In this document: one piece after another, positions 53,089-62,454 of the stretch
Layout: the number at the start of each line of letters is the position of its first letter
Position numbering within the stretch: the first letter of the stretch is position 1
DNA from: Algoriphagus kandeliae
GTDB lineage: Bacteria > Bacteroidota > Bacteroidia > Cytophagales > Cyclobacteriaceae
Direction of reading: 5' to 3'
NCBI RefSeq assembly: GCF_004571135.1
Contig: NZ_SPSB01000003.1
Span: 248,001 to 312,000 of the forward strand
Length of the DNA stretch: 64,000 nucleotides
Made by a program: the position numbers and the translations under genes
Notes under the pieces: generated by a model
The model's database searches: none
Told to the model about the DNA's origin: nothing
Seen by the model: only the letters and a program-made list of their open reading frames with translations

Positions 53089-53189
53089 CTGACATTTTTT
53101 TCCACAGCTCCGCGAAATTTTGACAGATTTTAAAATGCGTCAGAAAATAAAAATCACAAACACTGACATAATTGTAGCCGATTTGTCAG
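53089..53189. promoter_or_regulatory. Cluster of TGACA/TGTCA motifs upstream of groES
   Basis: Within 101 bases there are CTGACA (53089-53094), TGACAG (53121-53126), GTCAG (53139-53143), CTGACA (53163-53168) and TGTCAG (53184-53189). The last two form an inverted repeat with 15 bases between the arms. They look like activator-binding sites for the sigma-54-like promoter at 53211; no known regulator consensus is claimed. Confidence 0.45.
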
Positions 53190-53210
53190 GGTTTTTTAGA
53201 AAAAATGGCT

Positions 53211-53226
53211 TGGCATAGGAATCGCT
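53211..53226 (+). promoter_or_regulatory. Sigma-54-like -24/-12 promoter before groES
   Basis: TGGCATAGGAATCGCT fits TGGCAC-N5-TTGCW with changes only at C6 (T) and T13 (C); the GG and GC pairs are 10 bases apart as required. It is 48 bases before the groES start. I see no CIRCE element and no TAnnTTTG box in this region. Confidence 0.5.
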
Positions 53227-53273
53227 CAAGGGGCAGTAGGAATTTTAATCTAACCTTTAAACAATCTCATATT

Positions 53274-53552
53274 ATGTCAAACGTGAACATCAAACCACTT
53301 GCAGACAGGGTGTTGGTACAACCTGCTGCAGCCGAAGAAAAAACCGCTTCCGGTCTTTACATTCCGGATACCGCAAAAGAAAAGCCTCAAAGAGGTACGG
53401 TAGTGGCTATCGGAACTGGTAAAAAAGATGAACCATTGACTGTGAAAGTTGGAGACACTGTTTTGTACGGAAAGTACTCCGGTACCGAGCTGAATGTGGA
53501 TGGCACAGACTATCTAATCATGCGTGAGTCTGACATTTTCGCAATCCTTTAA
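53274..53552 (+). CDS. groES: Co-chaperonin GroES
   Basis: A 92-residue co-chaperonin that caps the GroEL ring. The typical start is [32 protein letters not shown], with the mobile loop in [18 protein letters not shown] and the core [14 protein letters not shown]. The ATG at 53274 is chosen; the frame is open upstream to 53205 but that extension is basic and crosses the predicted promoter. It is 33 bases before groEL and transcribed with it. The promoter region has sigma-54-like features. Confidence 0.97.
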   Translation: MSNVNIKPLADRVLVQPAAAEEKTASGLYIPDTAKEKPQRGTVVAIGTGKKDEPLTVKVGDTVLYGKYSGTELNVDGTDYLIMRESDIFAIL

Positions 53553-53561
53553 TTGAATTAA

Positions 53562-55214
<1,653 letters not shown>

Positions 55215-55230
55215 TCCAACCCAAATCATT

Positions 55231-55260
55231 AAAAAAGGAGGCCTCGGCCTCCTTTTTTGT
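55231..55260 (+). terminator. Intrinsic terminator after groEL
   Basis: Perfect GC-rich stem AGGAGGCC-TC-GGCCTCCT (55236-55253) with an A-run before and a T-run after (55253-55258). It lies 17 bases after the groEL stop. Confidence 0.92.
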
Positions 55261-55372
55261 TTTGTAGAAGAAATCTTTTTTCAATGCTATTCTAAAAAAT
55301 ACTCCCAAACTTTTTCTCCCAATTGGAATAATCGTATTTTGGCAGTTATACAGCCTGATCTTTACACATTGC

Positions 55373-55756
55373 ATGATTCAATTTGATGCCATTTTTCTTG
55401 TGGATGACGATCCGATCAATAACCTCATCAATAAGCGTCTTTTAGGAAAAACTGAAATTTCTGATACGATTGTTGAATTTTTGGGTGCGGATATGGCATT
55501 ACAGCATTTGGAAGAAATTGAGACTGAAAAATCCCTATTGATCTTTTTAGACATCAACATGCCTGTTATGAACGGCTGGGAATTTCTAGATTCTTATCAA
55601 GAAAAATTTCCGGATAGAAAGGATAAGATTGTTATACTTTCAAGCTCGATCGATTTTCAAGACCGTAAAAAAGCCATGGAATATGAAATCGTTTCGGGAT
55701 TTTTAGAAAAACCCCTTTCACTCGATAAAATAAATTATCAACTGAGTAAATATTAA
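55373..55756 (+). CDS. Single-domain response regulator
   Basis: A 127-residue receiver-only protein. The acidic pocket is LVDDDP (Asp11-Asp13), phosphorylation Asp60 is in LLIFLDINMPVMNGWEF, and the conserved Ser/Lys are in ILSSSI and FLEKPLS. There is no output domain, so it acts by protein interaction, as CheY or Spo0F do. No kinase gene is adjacent. It is a lone gene between groEL and a convergent serine hydrolase gene. Confidence 0.9.
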   Translation: MIQFDAIFLVDDDPINNLINKRLLGKTEISDTIVEFLGADMALQHLEEIETEKSLLIFLDINMPVMNGWEFLDSYQEKFPDRKDKIVILSSSIDFQDRKKAMEYEIVSGFLEKPLSLDKINYQLSKY

Positions 55757-55800
55757 ACAAGCATTCTTCGAAATCACTTTTTAGAAGAAACTCTCAAGGC

Positions 55801-56898
55801 CTATTGAATTACAGGAGCAAATCGATCCCACATATCCCGGATCAATCTGTAAGGAATCAAAGAAGTATCCGAATGTGCTCCCATTCTGACAATCACCAGA
55901 TTTTCTGAAGGAACTACCATCAAAAACTGTCCATTTCTGCCCATGGCTTGATACATATCGCTGGGAGCAGAAGGAACCAAAGAACCCTCAAACTCCCGTT
56001 GAACGGCAGGAAGTTTGAAAGAGCTCTTTCCATTTAACCAAGTGAGAAAACCATAACTCGGATTTAAGCCCTGAGAACTGGAAGTCATCTCTTGAATAAA
56101 ATCGTTGTTTACAATCTGCTTTCCTTCCCATTGTCCTTGAGCCAAAAGAAGCAAACCAAATCTAGCCATACTCCGGGCATTGGAATAAAAGATGTGATTT
56201 TTTCCCGTTCGCTGCCAAAATCCTCCCATACCAATGGGATCGCCTATTTTTTCTTTGAAATAGGATTCAAAAGGTTGACCACTCGCTGCTTCCAAAACAT
56301 TTTTCAAAAGTATGTAAGGAGCATTATGATAACTCCAACGAGTACCCGGTTTCGCTAAAAAAGTTAAGCTAGACGGATCGGTGTCATCCAAATCAATTCC
56401 TCGATCATTCAAACCTGTTGTCATGGTCAAATGATGAATGAGCCGAATAGCTTTCTCTTCTTTTGGGTTCATGGAAGTCCAACCTTTCCCTAAATACTTT
56501 TCGGTTCGATCTTTTCGCTTCAGTAATTTTTCTTCCTCCGCAATTCCCATCAAGGTTGCCGTAAGCGTTTTTCCCGCTGAAGCCCAATACCAAAGTGAGC
56601 CCTCATTCATTGGTCCCAGCCCAGTCAGTCGATTCCCCCTATACTCTTCAACGACAATTTTGCCATCTTTGAGAATGATCAAAGCCCGGGTATTAGTATT
56701 CTCCATCCAGGCCAAAAACTCCCCCAACTTCCCTTGGTCCCAACCAGTTTGATTCACAGGCATTTTCTCCCAAATCTCTTGCCCTACCGGTGGAAAGTAT
56801 AAGGTAGAAGTTGACTGGTTTTGTGCCTGTAGATTGGAAAAAACAAGGAATCCAACCAGAAAGAGACTAAGGGAAGTAAGGAACTGGAGTTTTTTCAT
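55801..56898 (-). CDS. Secreted serine hydrolase, class C beta-lactamase fold
   Basis: A 365-residue exported protein: signal peptide ending NLQAQ, then the beta-lactamase/penicillin-binding fold. Ser107-x-x-Lys110 is in YWASAGKTLTATLMG, the Tyr-x-Asn motif is SYHNAPYILL, and the third motif is near MGAHSDT. Such proteins are esterases, peptidases or DD-peptidases rather than true beta-lactamases in this phylum. It is 15 bases after the S10 carboxypeptidase gene on the same strand and probably in its operon. Confidence 0.9.
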   Translation of the reverse strand: MKKLQFLTSLSLFLVGFLVFSNLQAQNQSTSTLYFPPVGQEIWEKMPVNQTGWDQGKLGEFLAWMENTNTRALIILKDGKIVVEEYRGNRLTGLGPMNEGSLWYWASAGKTLTATLMGIAEEEKLLKRKDRTEKYLGKGWTSMNPKEEKAIRLIHHLTMTTGLNDRGIDLDDTDPSSLTFLAKPGTRWSYHNAPYILLKNVLEAASGQPFESYFKEKIGDPIGMGGFWQRTGKNHIFYSNARSMARFGLLLLAQGQWEGKQIVNNDFIQEMTSSSQGLNPSYGFLTWLNGKSSFKLPAVQREFEGSLVPSAPSDMYQAMGRNGQFLMVVPSENLVIVRMGAHSDTSLIPYRLIRDMWDRFAPVIQ

Positions 56899-56913
56899 AA
56901 AATGCTAAAGAGG

Positions 56914-58431
56914 TTATTTACGCTGCGTGTCTTGAATAAAATTTTTCAAATCATCCCGAAAAAGTTTGGCTGAAGGCAAATGAGTATACATCATGTGTCC
57001 CGCCTCATAATAGGTCATAATTATTCGATCTGTAGCTTCTTTGGGCAAATCCAAATGAGAAATCGAGTGCTCTACTCCATAGAAAACAGTCGCTAAGTCA
57101 TAGTAGCCATTCATAATCAAAACTTTCACATTTGGATCTTTACTAAGAGCCTCTGCCATATCCGGCAAAGTAGTCACAGCCGCATCCGCACCCCAGAAGT
57201 TATTTCCTTGATGCTTCCAATCCCATCGGAAACCTTCTTTGGAATAAGCAGAAGTTGAATACAACCAATCTTTACTCACTCCTAATTGTCCATGGAAATA
57301 ATCTAAAAATGCCATGGTGTAGGCAGGTGAAATCGCATCACTTTGAGGATCTGTAAAGGCATCCATAGACATTGGATCGATATTGATGCCTTTATACCGA
57401 GAATCTAATCGACCCACAGTATTTTCTTCATCGCGAAGCAATTCTTGGAAGTATTCAGATGCAGTTATTTTTAGATTTGCTCGCTCCCAAACAGTGGATG
57501 AAATCCCTGTATAGGCTTCCAATTTTTGAGCGATTTGAGATTTTTCTGAAGCACTGATTCGATTTCCCTTGAATAAAGCAGGCGCATATTCCTGCTCTGT
57601 AAATTCTCTGACCTGTTGAACAAAATCAGGCAAACTTCCACCTTTGTTGGCTACCCGATTATGGTACCAAGAAGTAGCCGCCATAGTTGGCAAGTAAACG
57701 ACATAGGAAATATCCTCATTAGGTGCAAAAAACAAGGTTCGGAGATCAAAAACGGCAGAAACCATAATCACCCCATTGAGCGCATAGCCTCTCCCAAGCA
57801 GATAATTCATCACTCCAGCATTTCTGAAAGTTCCGTAGCTCTCGCCCAGAATATATTTTGGAGAGTTGAGTCTATTATGCTCCTTCAAAAACTGCATAAT
57901 GAACAAACTCACACTTCGAATATCCTGATCAACTCCCCAGAAATCCTTTCCTTTTGCCTCGCCAATTGGAACGGATAATCCAGTCCCAACAGGATCCATC
58001 ATTACCACATCAGCCACGTCTAAAATGGAAAACTCATTATTCACCAATTGATATGGAGCTGCTTGATTGTAATTGGGATCATCAACCACCACCCTTCTTG
58101 GACCCATTATTCCCAAATGCAACCAGTATGATGAGGAACCTGGACCACCATTATATGCGAAAACGATGGGTCTGTTCTTCTCTGGATTTTTCTTGAAATA
58201 AGCAGTAAAACCAAAAAGCGCAATCGGCTTATTGTTTTCATCTTTCAGTTCCATTGTGCCGGCATGAGCCCTGAGATCGATGGATTTTCCATCAATAGTC
58301 ACTGAAATATCAGATTCAAAAACTTCCGCTTTTGGATCGGAATGAGTTTCAGCTGAGGTTGTCGATTCTTGAGCCATTACTGGAATCAAAAGCATCCAGA
58401 CTAGACTCATGGTAAGTGTAAGTTTTTTCAT
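56914..58431 (-). CDS. S10 family serine carboxypeptidase, secreted
   Basis: A 505-residue exported peptidase with signal peptide MKKLTLTMSLVWMLLIPVMAQ. The catalytic Ser is in LGESYGTFRNAG (about residue 200), the Asp in MNGYYDLAT and the His in YEAGHMMYTHLPS; NGGPGSSS is the oxyanion segment. S10 enzymes remove C-terminal residues from peptides and are active at acid pH in eukaryotes; bacterial homologues are probably periplasmic. The start at 58431 is preferred over an upstream ATG at 58458, which would place a polar stretch before the signal peptide. It is the first gene of a pair with the serine hydrolase. Confidence 0.92.
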   Translation of the reverse strand: MKKLTLTMSLVWMLLIPVMAQESTTSAETHSDPKAEVFESDISVTIDGKSIDLRAHAGTMELKDENNKPIALFGFTAYFKKNPEKNRPIVFAYNGGPGSSSYWLHLGIMGPRRVVVDDPNYNQAAPYQLVNNEFSILDVADVVMMDPVGTGLSVPIGEAKGKDFWGVDQDIRSVSLFIMQFLKEHNRLNSPKYILGESYGTFRNAGVMNYLLGRGYALNGVIMVSAVFDLRTLFFAPNEDISYVVYLPTMAATSWYHNRVANKGGSLPDFVQQVREFTEQEYAPALFKGNRISASEKSQIAQKLEAYTGISSTVWERANLKITASEYFQELLRDEENTVGRLDSRYKGINIDPMSMDAFTDPQSDAISPAYTMAFLDYFHGQLGVSKDWLYSTSAYSKEGFRWDWKHQGNNFWGADAAVTTLPDMAEALSKDPNVKVLIMNGYYDLATVFYGVEHSISHLDLPKEATDRIIMTYYEAGHMMYTHLPSAKLFRDDLKNFIQDTQRK

Positions 58432-58609
58432 AGGGAGATCTATTTTTATGAATATCACAGTTTATAATACACGCATCCTAAAAAGGACGTCATCAAGGAA
58501 AGATAGGTAAAATCACTTGGCTACACTAAATCGGATAAGCAGGAATTTTTAACTACTGAGATAAAAAGCACAGTTTCAATTTTCTATTCCAAAGCTTCTC
58601 CCAATTCCT

Positions 58610-58617
58610 TACCTTTG
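58610..58617 (+). promoter_or_regulatory. -7 box before purL
   Basis: TACCTTTG, an exact TAnnTTTG match, 20 bases before the purL start; identical in sequence and spacing to the box before the glutamine amidotransferase gene (40682-40689). There is no clear -33 TTTG. Confidence 0.5.
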
Positions 58618-58637
58618 CAACTTACCAGCTTAAGGAC

Positions 58638-61600
58638 ATGATTTTCTTCTTCGAATCACCCCAAAAAGTAGTCTACGCCGTTCAGACACCTCAACCTTTT
58701 GCACCCGAAGACATCGAAAAACTCAAGTGGCTTTTTGGTGAAGCTCAACAAATTGAGCAAGCTTCTATTGCCGGGAATTATGCCGGTCCACGCAAAGAAA
58801 TGATTACCCCTTGGTCCACCAATGCCGTGGAAATTACCGCGAACATGGGCATTCCTGGGATTCAACGAATCGAGGAATTTTTCCCTCTTGAAGACGAGAG
58901 TTCCATTGACCCCATGCTTCAGCATGCTTACCATGGACTAGACCAAGAGATTTTCGATATTCATTTGGAACCAGCTCCTATCGAAAACATTATTGATATC
59001 GCTGCTTACAATGAACAAGAAGGCCTAGCCTTAAGTGAGGAAGAAATCAACTATCTAGAAAAGGTTTCCAAGCAGTTGGGACGTCCGTTGACTGATTCAG
59101 AGGTTTTTGGATTTTCTCAAGTCAACTCCGAGCATTGCCGACATAAAATCTTCAACGGTACATTTATCATTGATGGGGAAGAAAAACCAAAGACACTTTT
59201 TCAACTGATCAAAGAAACTTCCAAGCAGCATCCTAATCGGATCGTTTCGGCTTACAAAGACAACGTAGCATTCATTCAGGGACCTAAAGCCCAGCAATTT
59301 GCTCCCAAAACCCAGCATCAGGCCGATTTCTTTGAAACAAAGGAAATTGAAACGGTCATTTCATTGAAAGCAGAAACTCACAATTTCCCTACAACAGTAG
59401 AACCTTTCAATGGTGCTGCTACTGGTTCGGGTGGAGAAATTCGGGACCGTCTCGCAGGTGGTACTGCTTCTATTCCTTTGGCTGGAACGGCAGTATACAT
59501 GACTTCTTATCCGCGCTCCGAAAAAGGAAGAAGCTGGGAAAAGGATTTACCTGAAAGACCTTGGCTTTACCAAACCCCAATGGATATTTTGATCAAAGCA
59601 TCCAACGGAGCATCCGATTTCGGTAACAAATTTGGTCAGCCTTTGATTTCGGGATCGCTTTTGACTTTTGAGCATGATGAAGGAGAAAAGCACTTTGGCT
59701 TCGATAAAGTTATCATGCTGGCAGGAGGTATTGGATTTACTAATGCACGCTACGCTAAAAAAGAAGAACCTGGAGCAGGTGATCAAATTGTTGTCATGGG
59801 TGGAGACAATTACCGCATCGGCATGGGCGGTTCTGCTGTTTCTTCCCTAAATACCGGTGAAGTTTCCAGTTCCCTAGAACTGAACGCCGTACAACGCTCC
59901 AATCCTGAAATGCAAAAGCGGGTTTCAAATGTCATTCGAGCGATGGCTGAAAGTGATGAAAACCCCATCATTTCTATCCATGACCATGGAGCTGGAGGGC
60001 ACTTAAACTGTCTTTCTGAATTAGTGGAATCTACTGGAGGAACCATTCATATTGACAAGCTTCCAGTTGGAGACCCTACGTTATCTGCCAAGGAAATCAT
60101 TGGAAATGAGTCCCAAGAACGAATGGGATTAGTCGTTGCACCAAAAGATATTCCTACCCTTTCTCAATTAGCTGCCCGGGAAAGAGCTCCCTTCTATGTA
60201 GTGGGTGAAACTACCGGTGACATGCATTTCAAATTTGAGAATCAAAAAACCGGAGAAAAACCTGTGGATTGGGATTTAGCCTATATGTTTGGTTCTTCTC
60301 CAAAGACCATTCTCGAAGATAAAAAAGCAAATTTCCAATTCTCCGAACCGACCTATTCTGCAGACCAAATCGCCGAATATATCCGCGAAGTATTGCAGTT
60401 GGAAGCAGTAGCTTGTAAGGATTGGTTGACCAATAAAGTAGACCGCTCGGTGACGGGTCGGGTAGCTACGCAGCAGACAGTTGGTGAAATCCAACTTCCA
60501 CTCAATGACGTGGCTGTGATGGCTTTAGACTTTACGGGAAATAAAGGGATCGCCACTTCTATCGGACATGCTCCGGTAGCAGCTTTGTCAGATCCGGAGG
60601 TTGGTAGCCGATTGGCTATCGCAGAGGCTTTAACCAATTTGGTTTTCGCTCCAATTGAAGGTGGTTTACAGGGAGTTTCGCTTTCTGCCAACTGGATGTG
60701 GCCTGCTAAAAATCAAGGGGAAAATGATAGGCTTTACCGAGCTGTTCAAGCTTGTTCTGATTTTGCGATAGCATTGGGCATCAACATCCCAACTGGAAAA
60801 GACTCACTTTCCATGACCCAGAAATATCCTGATGGAAAGGTTGTTTATGCCCCAGGAACCGTCATCATCTCTACTGTTGGCGAATGTTCTGATATTCAAA
60901 AGACAGTTCATACCGCACTCAAGCCTGAGGAAAGAAGCAAGATTTATTACCTGGATTTTTCTAAAGACGATTCTAAGCTTGGAGGCTCAAGTTTCTACCA
61001 AGTTTTGAATAAAATTGGTATTGAAGCTCCTGACGTGAAGGATGCTGATTACTTCAGTCATGCCTTCATGGCCGTTCAAAAATTGATCGAGCAGGATTTG
61101 GTTTTGGCAGGACATGATATTTCTGCTGGCGGATTGATTACTGCCCTACTTGAAATGTGCTTCCCAAGCCAAGGAATTGGCATTCAGGTAAAGACAGACC
61201 GACTGAAAGAAAAAGATATTATCAAGGCTCTTTTCGCAGAAAAGCCAGGTGTCTTGATCCAAATCAAGGAAGTAGAAAAAGTCAGAACCATTTTGGACAA
61301 TTATGGAATCGACTACATATCCTTAGCTGATGTGACTTTCGAACCGACACTTTCCATTCCTGAAATCGGATTGAATTTAGGAATCGAAGAACTTCGAGAC
61401 AGTTGGTACAAATCTTCCTATTTACTTGATAGAAAACAAAGCGGAGAAAAATTAGCGAAAGACCGTTTTGAAAATTATAAAAACCAACCCTTACACTATC
61501 AATTTGCAGAAGGCTGGTCTGGAAGCTATTCCAATTCAGGTATTGATCCTTTCCGACAGGAAAAAGGAAAAGCAAAAGCAGCCATTATACGCGAAAAAGG

Positions 61601-62318
61601 TGTGAACGGAGACCGTGAAATGGCCTATTCACTTTGGCTTGCTGGATTTGAAGTGAAGGACGTTCACATGACAGATCTGATTGCGGGAAGAGAGGATCTC
61701 AGCGATGTGCAAATGATTGTCTTTGTGGGTGGATTCTCCAATTCCGACGTATTAGGTTCTGCCAAAGGATGGGCTGGAGCTTTCCTTTACAATGAAAAGG
61801 CAAAACAGGCTTTGGACAACTTCTACGCAAGACCTGATACCTTGAGCCTTGGAGTATGTAATGGCTGTCAGCTGATGGTGGAGCTAGGGCTAGTTGGAAA
61901 TACCGGAACTAGTCGAGCAAAAATGCTTCATAACGAAAGTCACAAATTTGAATCTGCTTTCGTGAACGTGACTATTCCTGAAAATGACACTGTAATGCTG
62001 GGAAGCCTAAGTGGACAGCGTTTGGGAGTATGGATCGCACATGGAGAAGGGAAATTCAATCTACCTGAAGCAGAATCAAACTACCATATAGGTATGAAAT
62101 ACAGCTACGAAGCCTATCCTGGAAATCCAAATGGTTCGGATTATTCCGTGGCAGGTATTGCTTCAAAGGATGGTAGACATTTGGCTATCATGCCCCATAT
62201 TGAACGGAGTTTGAAGCCTTGGAACTGGCCATTCTATCCGATGAACCGGGAAGATGACTTTACTCCTTGGCTCGAAGCTTTTGTAAATGCGAAAAACTGG
62301 GTTGAATCCCATCATTAA
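58638..62318 (+). CDS. purL: Phosphoribosylformylglycinamidine synthase, single-chain
   Basis: A 1226-residue large-type FGAR amidotransferase: N-terminal linker and two AIRS-like halves followed by a C-terminal class I glutaminase. Signatures are SEVFGFSQVNSEHCRHKIFNG, ETHNFPTTVEPFNGAATGSGGEIRDR, SIHDHGAGGHLNCLSELVE, GHDISAGGLITAL and the glutaminase LGVCNGCQLMVELG (Cys about 1074) with IAHGEGKF. It converts FGAR, glutamine and ATP to FGAM in purine synthesis. The single-chain form is usual in Bacteroidota and gammaproteobacteria. Monocistronic, with a -7 box 20 bases before it and a strong terminator after. Confidence 0.98.
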   Translation: MIFFFESPQKVVYAVQTPQPFAPEDIEKLKWLFGEAQQIEQASIAGNYAGPRKEMITPWSTNAVEITANMGIPGIQRIEEFFPLEDESSIDPMLQHAYHGLDQEIFDIHLEPAPIENIIDIAAYNEQEGLALSEEEINYLEKVSKQLGRPLTDSEVFGFSQVNSEHCRHKIFNGTFIIDGEEKPKTLFQLIKETSKQHPNRIVSAYKDNVAFIQGPKAQQFAPKTQHQADFFETKEIETVISLKAETHNFPTTVEPFNGAATGSGGEIRDRLAGGTASIPLAGTAVYMTSYPRSEKGRSWEKDLPERPWLYQTPMDILIKASNGASDFGNKFGQPLISGSLLTFEHDEGEKHFGFDKVIMLAGGIGFTNARYAKKEEPGAGDQIVVMGGDNYRIGMGGSAVSSLNTGEVSSSLELNAVQRSNPEMQKRVSNVIRAMAESDENPIISIHDHGAGGHLNCLSELVESTGGTIHIDKLPVGDPTLSAKEIIGNESQERMGLVVAPKDIPTLSQLAARERAPFYVVGETTGDMHFKFENQKTGEKPVDWDLAYMFGSSPKTILEDKKANFQFSEPTYSADQIAEYIREVLQLEAVACKDWLTNKVDRSVTGRVATQQTVGEIQLPLNDVAVMALDFTGNKGIATSIGHAPVAALSDPEVGSRLAIAEALTNLVFAPIEGGLQGVSLSANWMWPAKNQGENDRLYRAVQACSDFAIALGINIPTGKDSLSMTQKYPDGKVVYAPGTVIISTVGECSDIQKTVHTALKPEERSKIYYLDFSKDDSKLGGSSFYQVLNKIGIEAPDVKDADYFSHAFMAVQKLIEQDLVLAGHDISAGGLITALLEMCFPSQGIGIQVKTDRLKEKDIIKALFAEKPGVLIQIKEVEKVRTILDNYGIDYISLADVTFEPTLSIPEIGLNLGIEELRDSWYKSSYLLDRKQSGEKLAKDRFENYKNQPLHYQFAEGWSGSYSNSGIDPFRQEKGKAKAAIIREKGVNGDREMAYSLWLAGFEVKDVHMTDLIAGREDLSDVQMIVFVGGFSNSDVLGSAKGWAGAFLYNEKAKQALDNFYARPDTLSLGVCNGCQLMVELGLVGNTGTSRAKMLHNESHKFESAFVNVTIPENDTVMLGSLSGQRLGVWIAHGEGKFNLPEAESNYHIGMKYSYEAYPGNPNGSDYSVAGIASKDGRHLAIMPHIERSLKPWNWPFYPMNREDDFTPWLEAFVNAKNWVESHH

Positions 62319-62323
62319 TATTA

Positions 62324-62360
62324 ACTCCCTCGAAAATTATTTCGAGGGAGTTTTTCTTTT
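62324..62360 (+). terminator. Intrinsic terminator after purL
   Basis: Perfect stem ACTCCCTCGAAA-ATTA-TTTCGAGGGAGT (62324-62351) followed by TTTTTCTTTT. It starts six bases after the purL stop. Confidence 0.92.
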
Positions 62361-62454
62361 TACTGTAGCAAATAAAAAATCAAAAAAAGCTTAACTTTTT
62401 AACCTTAAAGGCTTTACATAGCCATTTATCGTAACCTTTTAACTTTTATTCATT

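Noticed and set aside
53205-53273. Longer N-terminus for GroES
   Set aside because: The added residues are basic and non-conserved and the DNA carries the predicted promoter; [15 protein letters not shown] is the normal start.
53056-53273. CIRCE or HrcA control of groES
   Set aside because: I looked for the TTAGCACTC-N9-GAGTGCTAA pattern on both strands and see no match.
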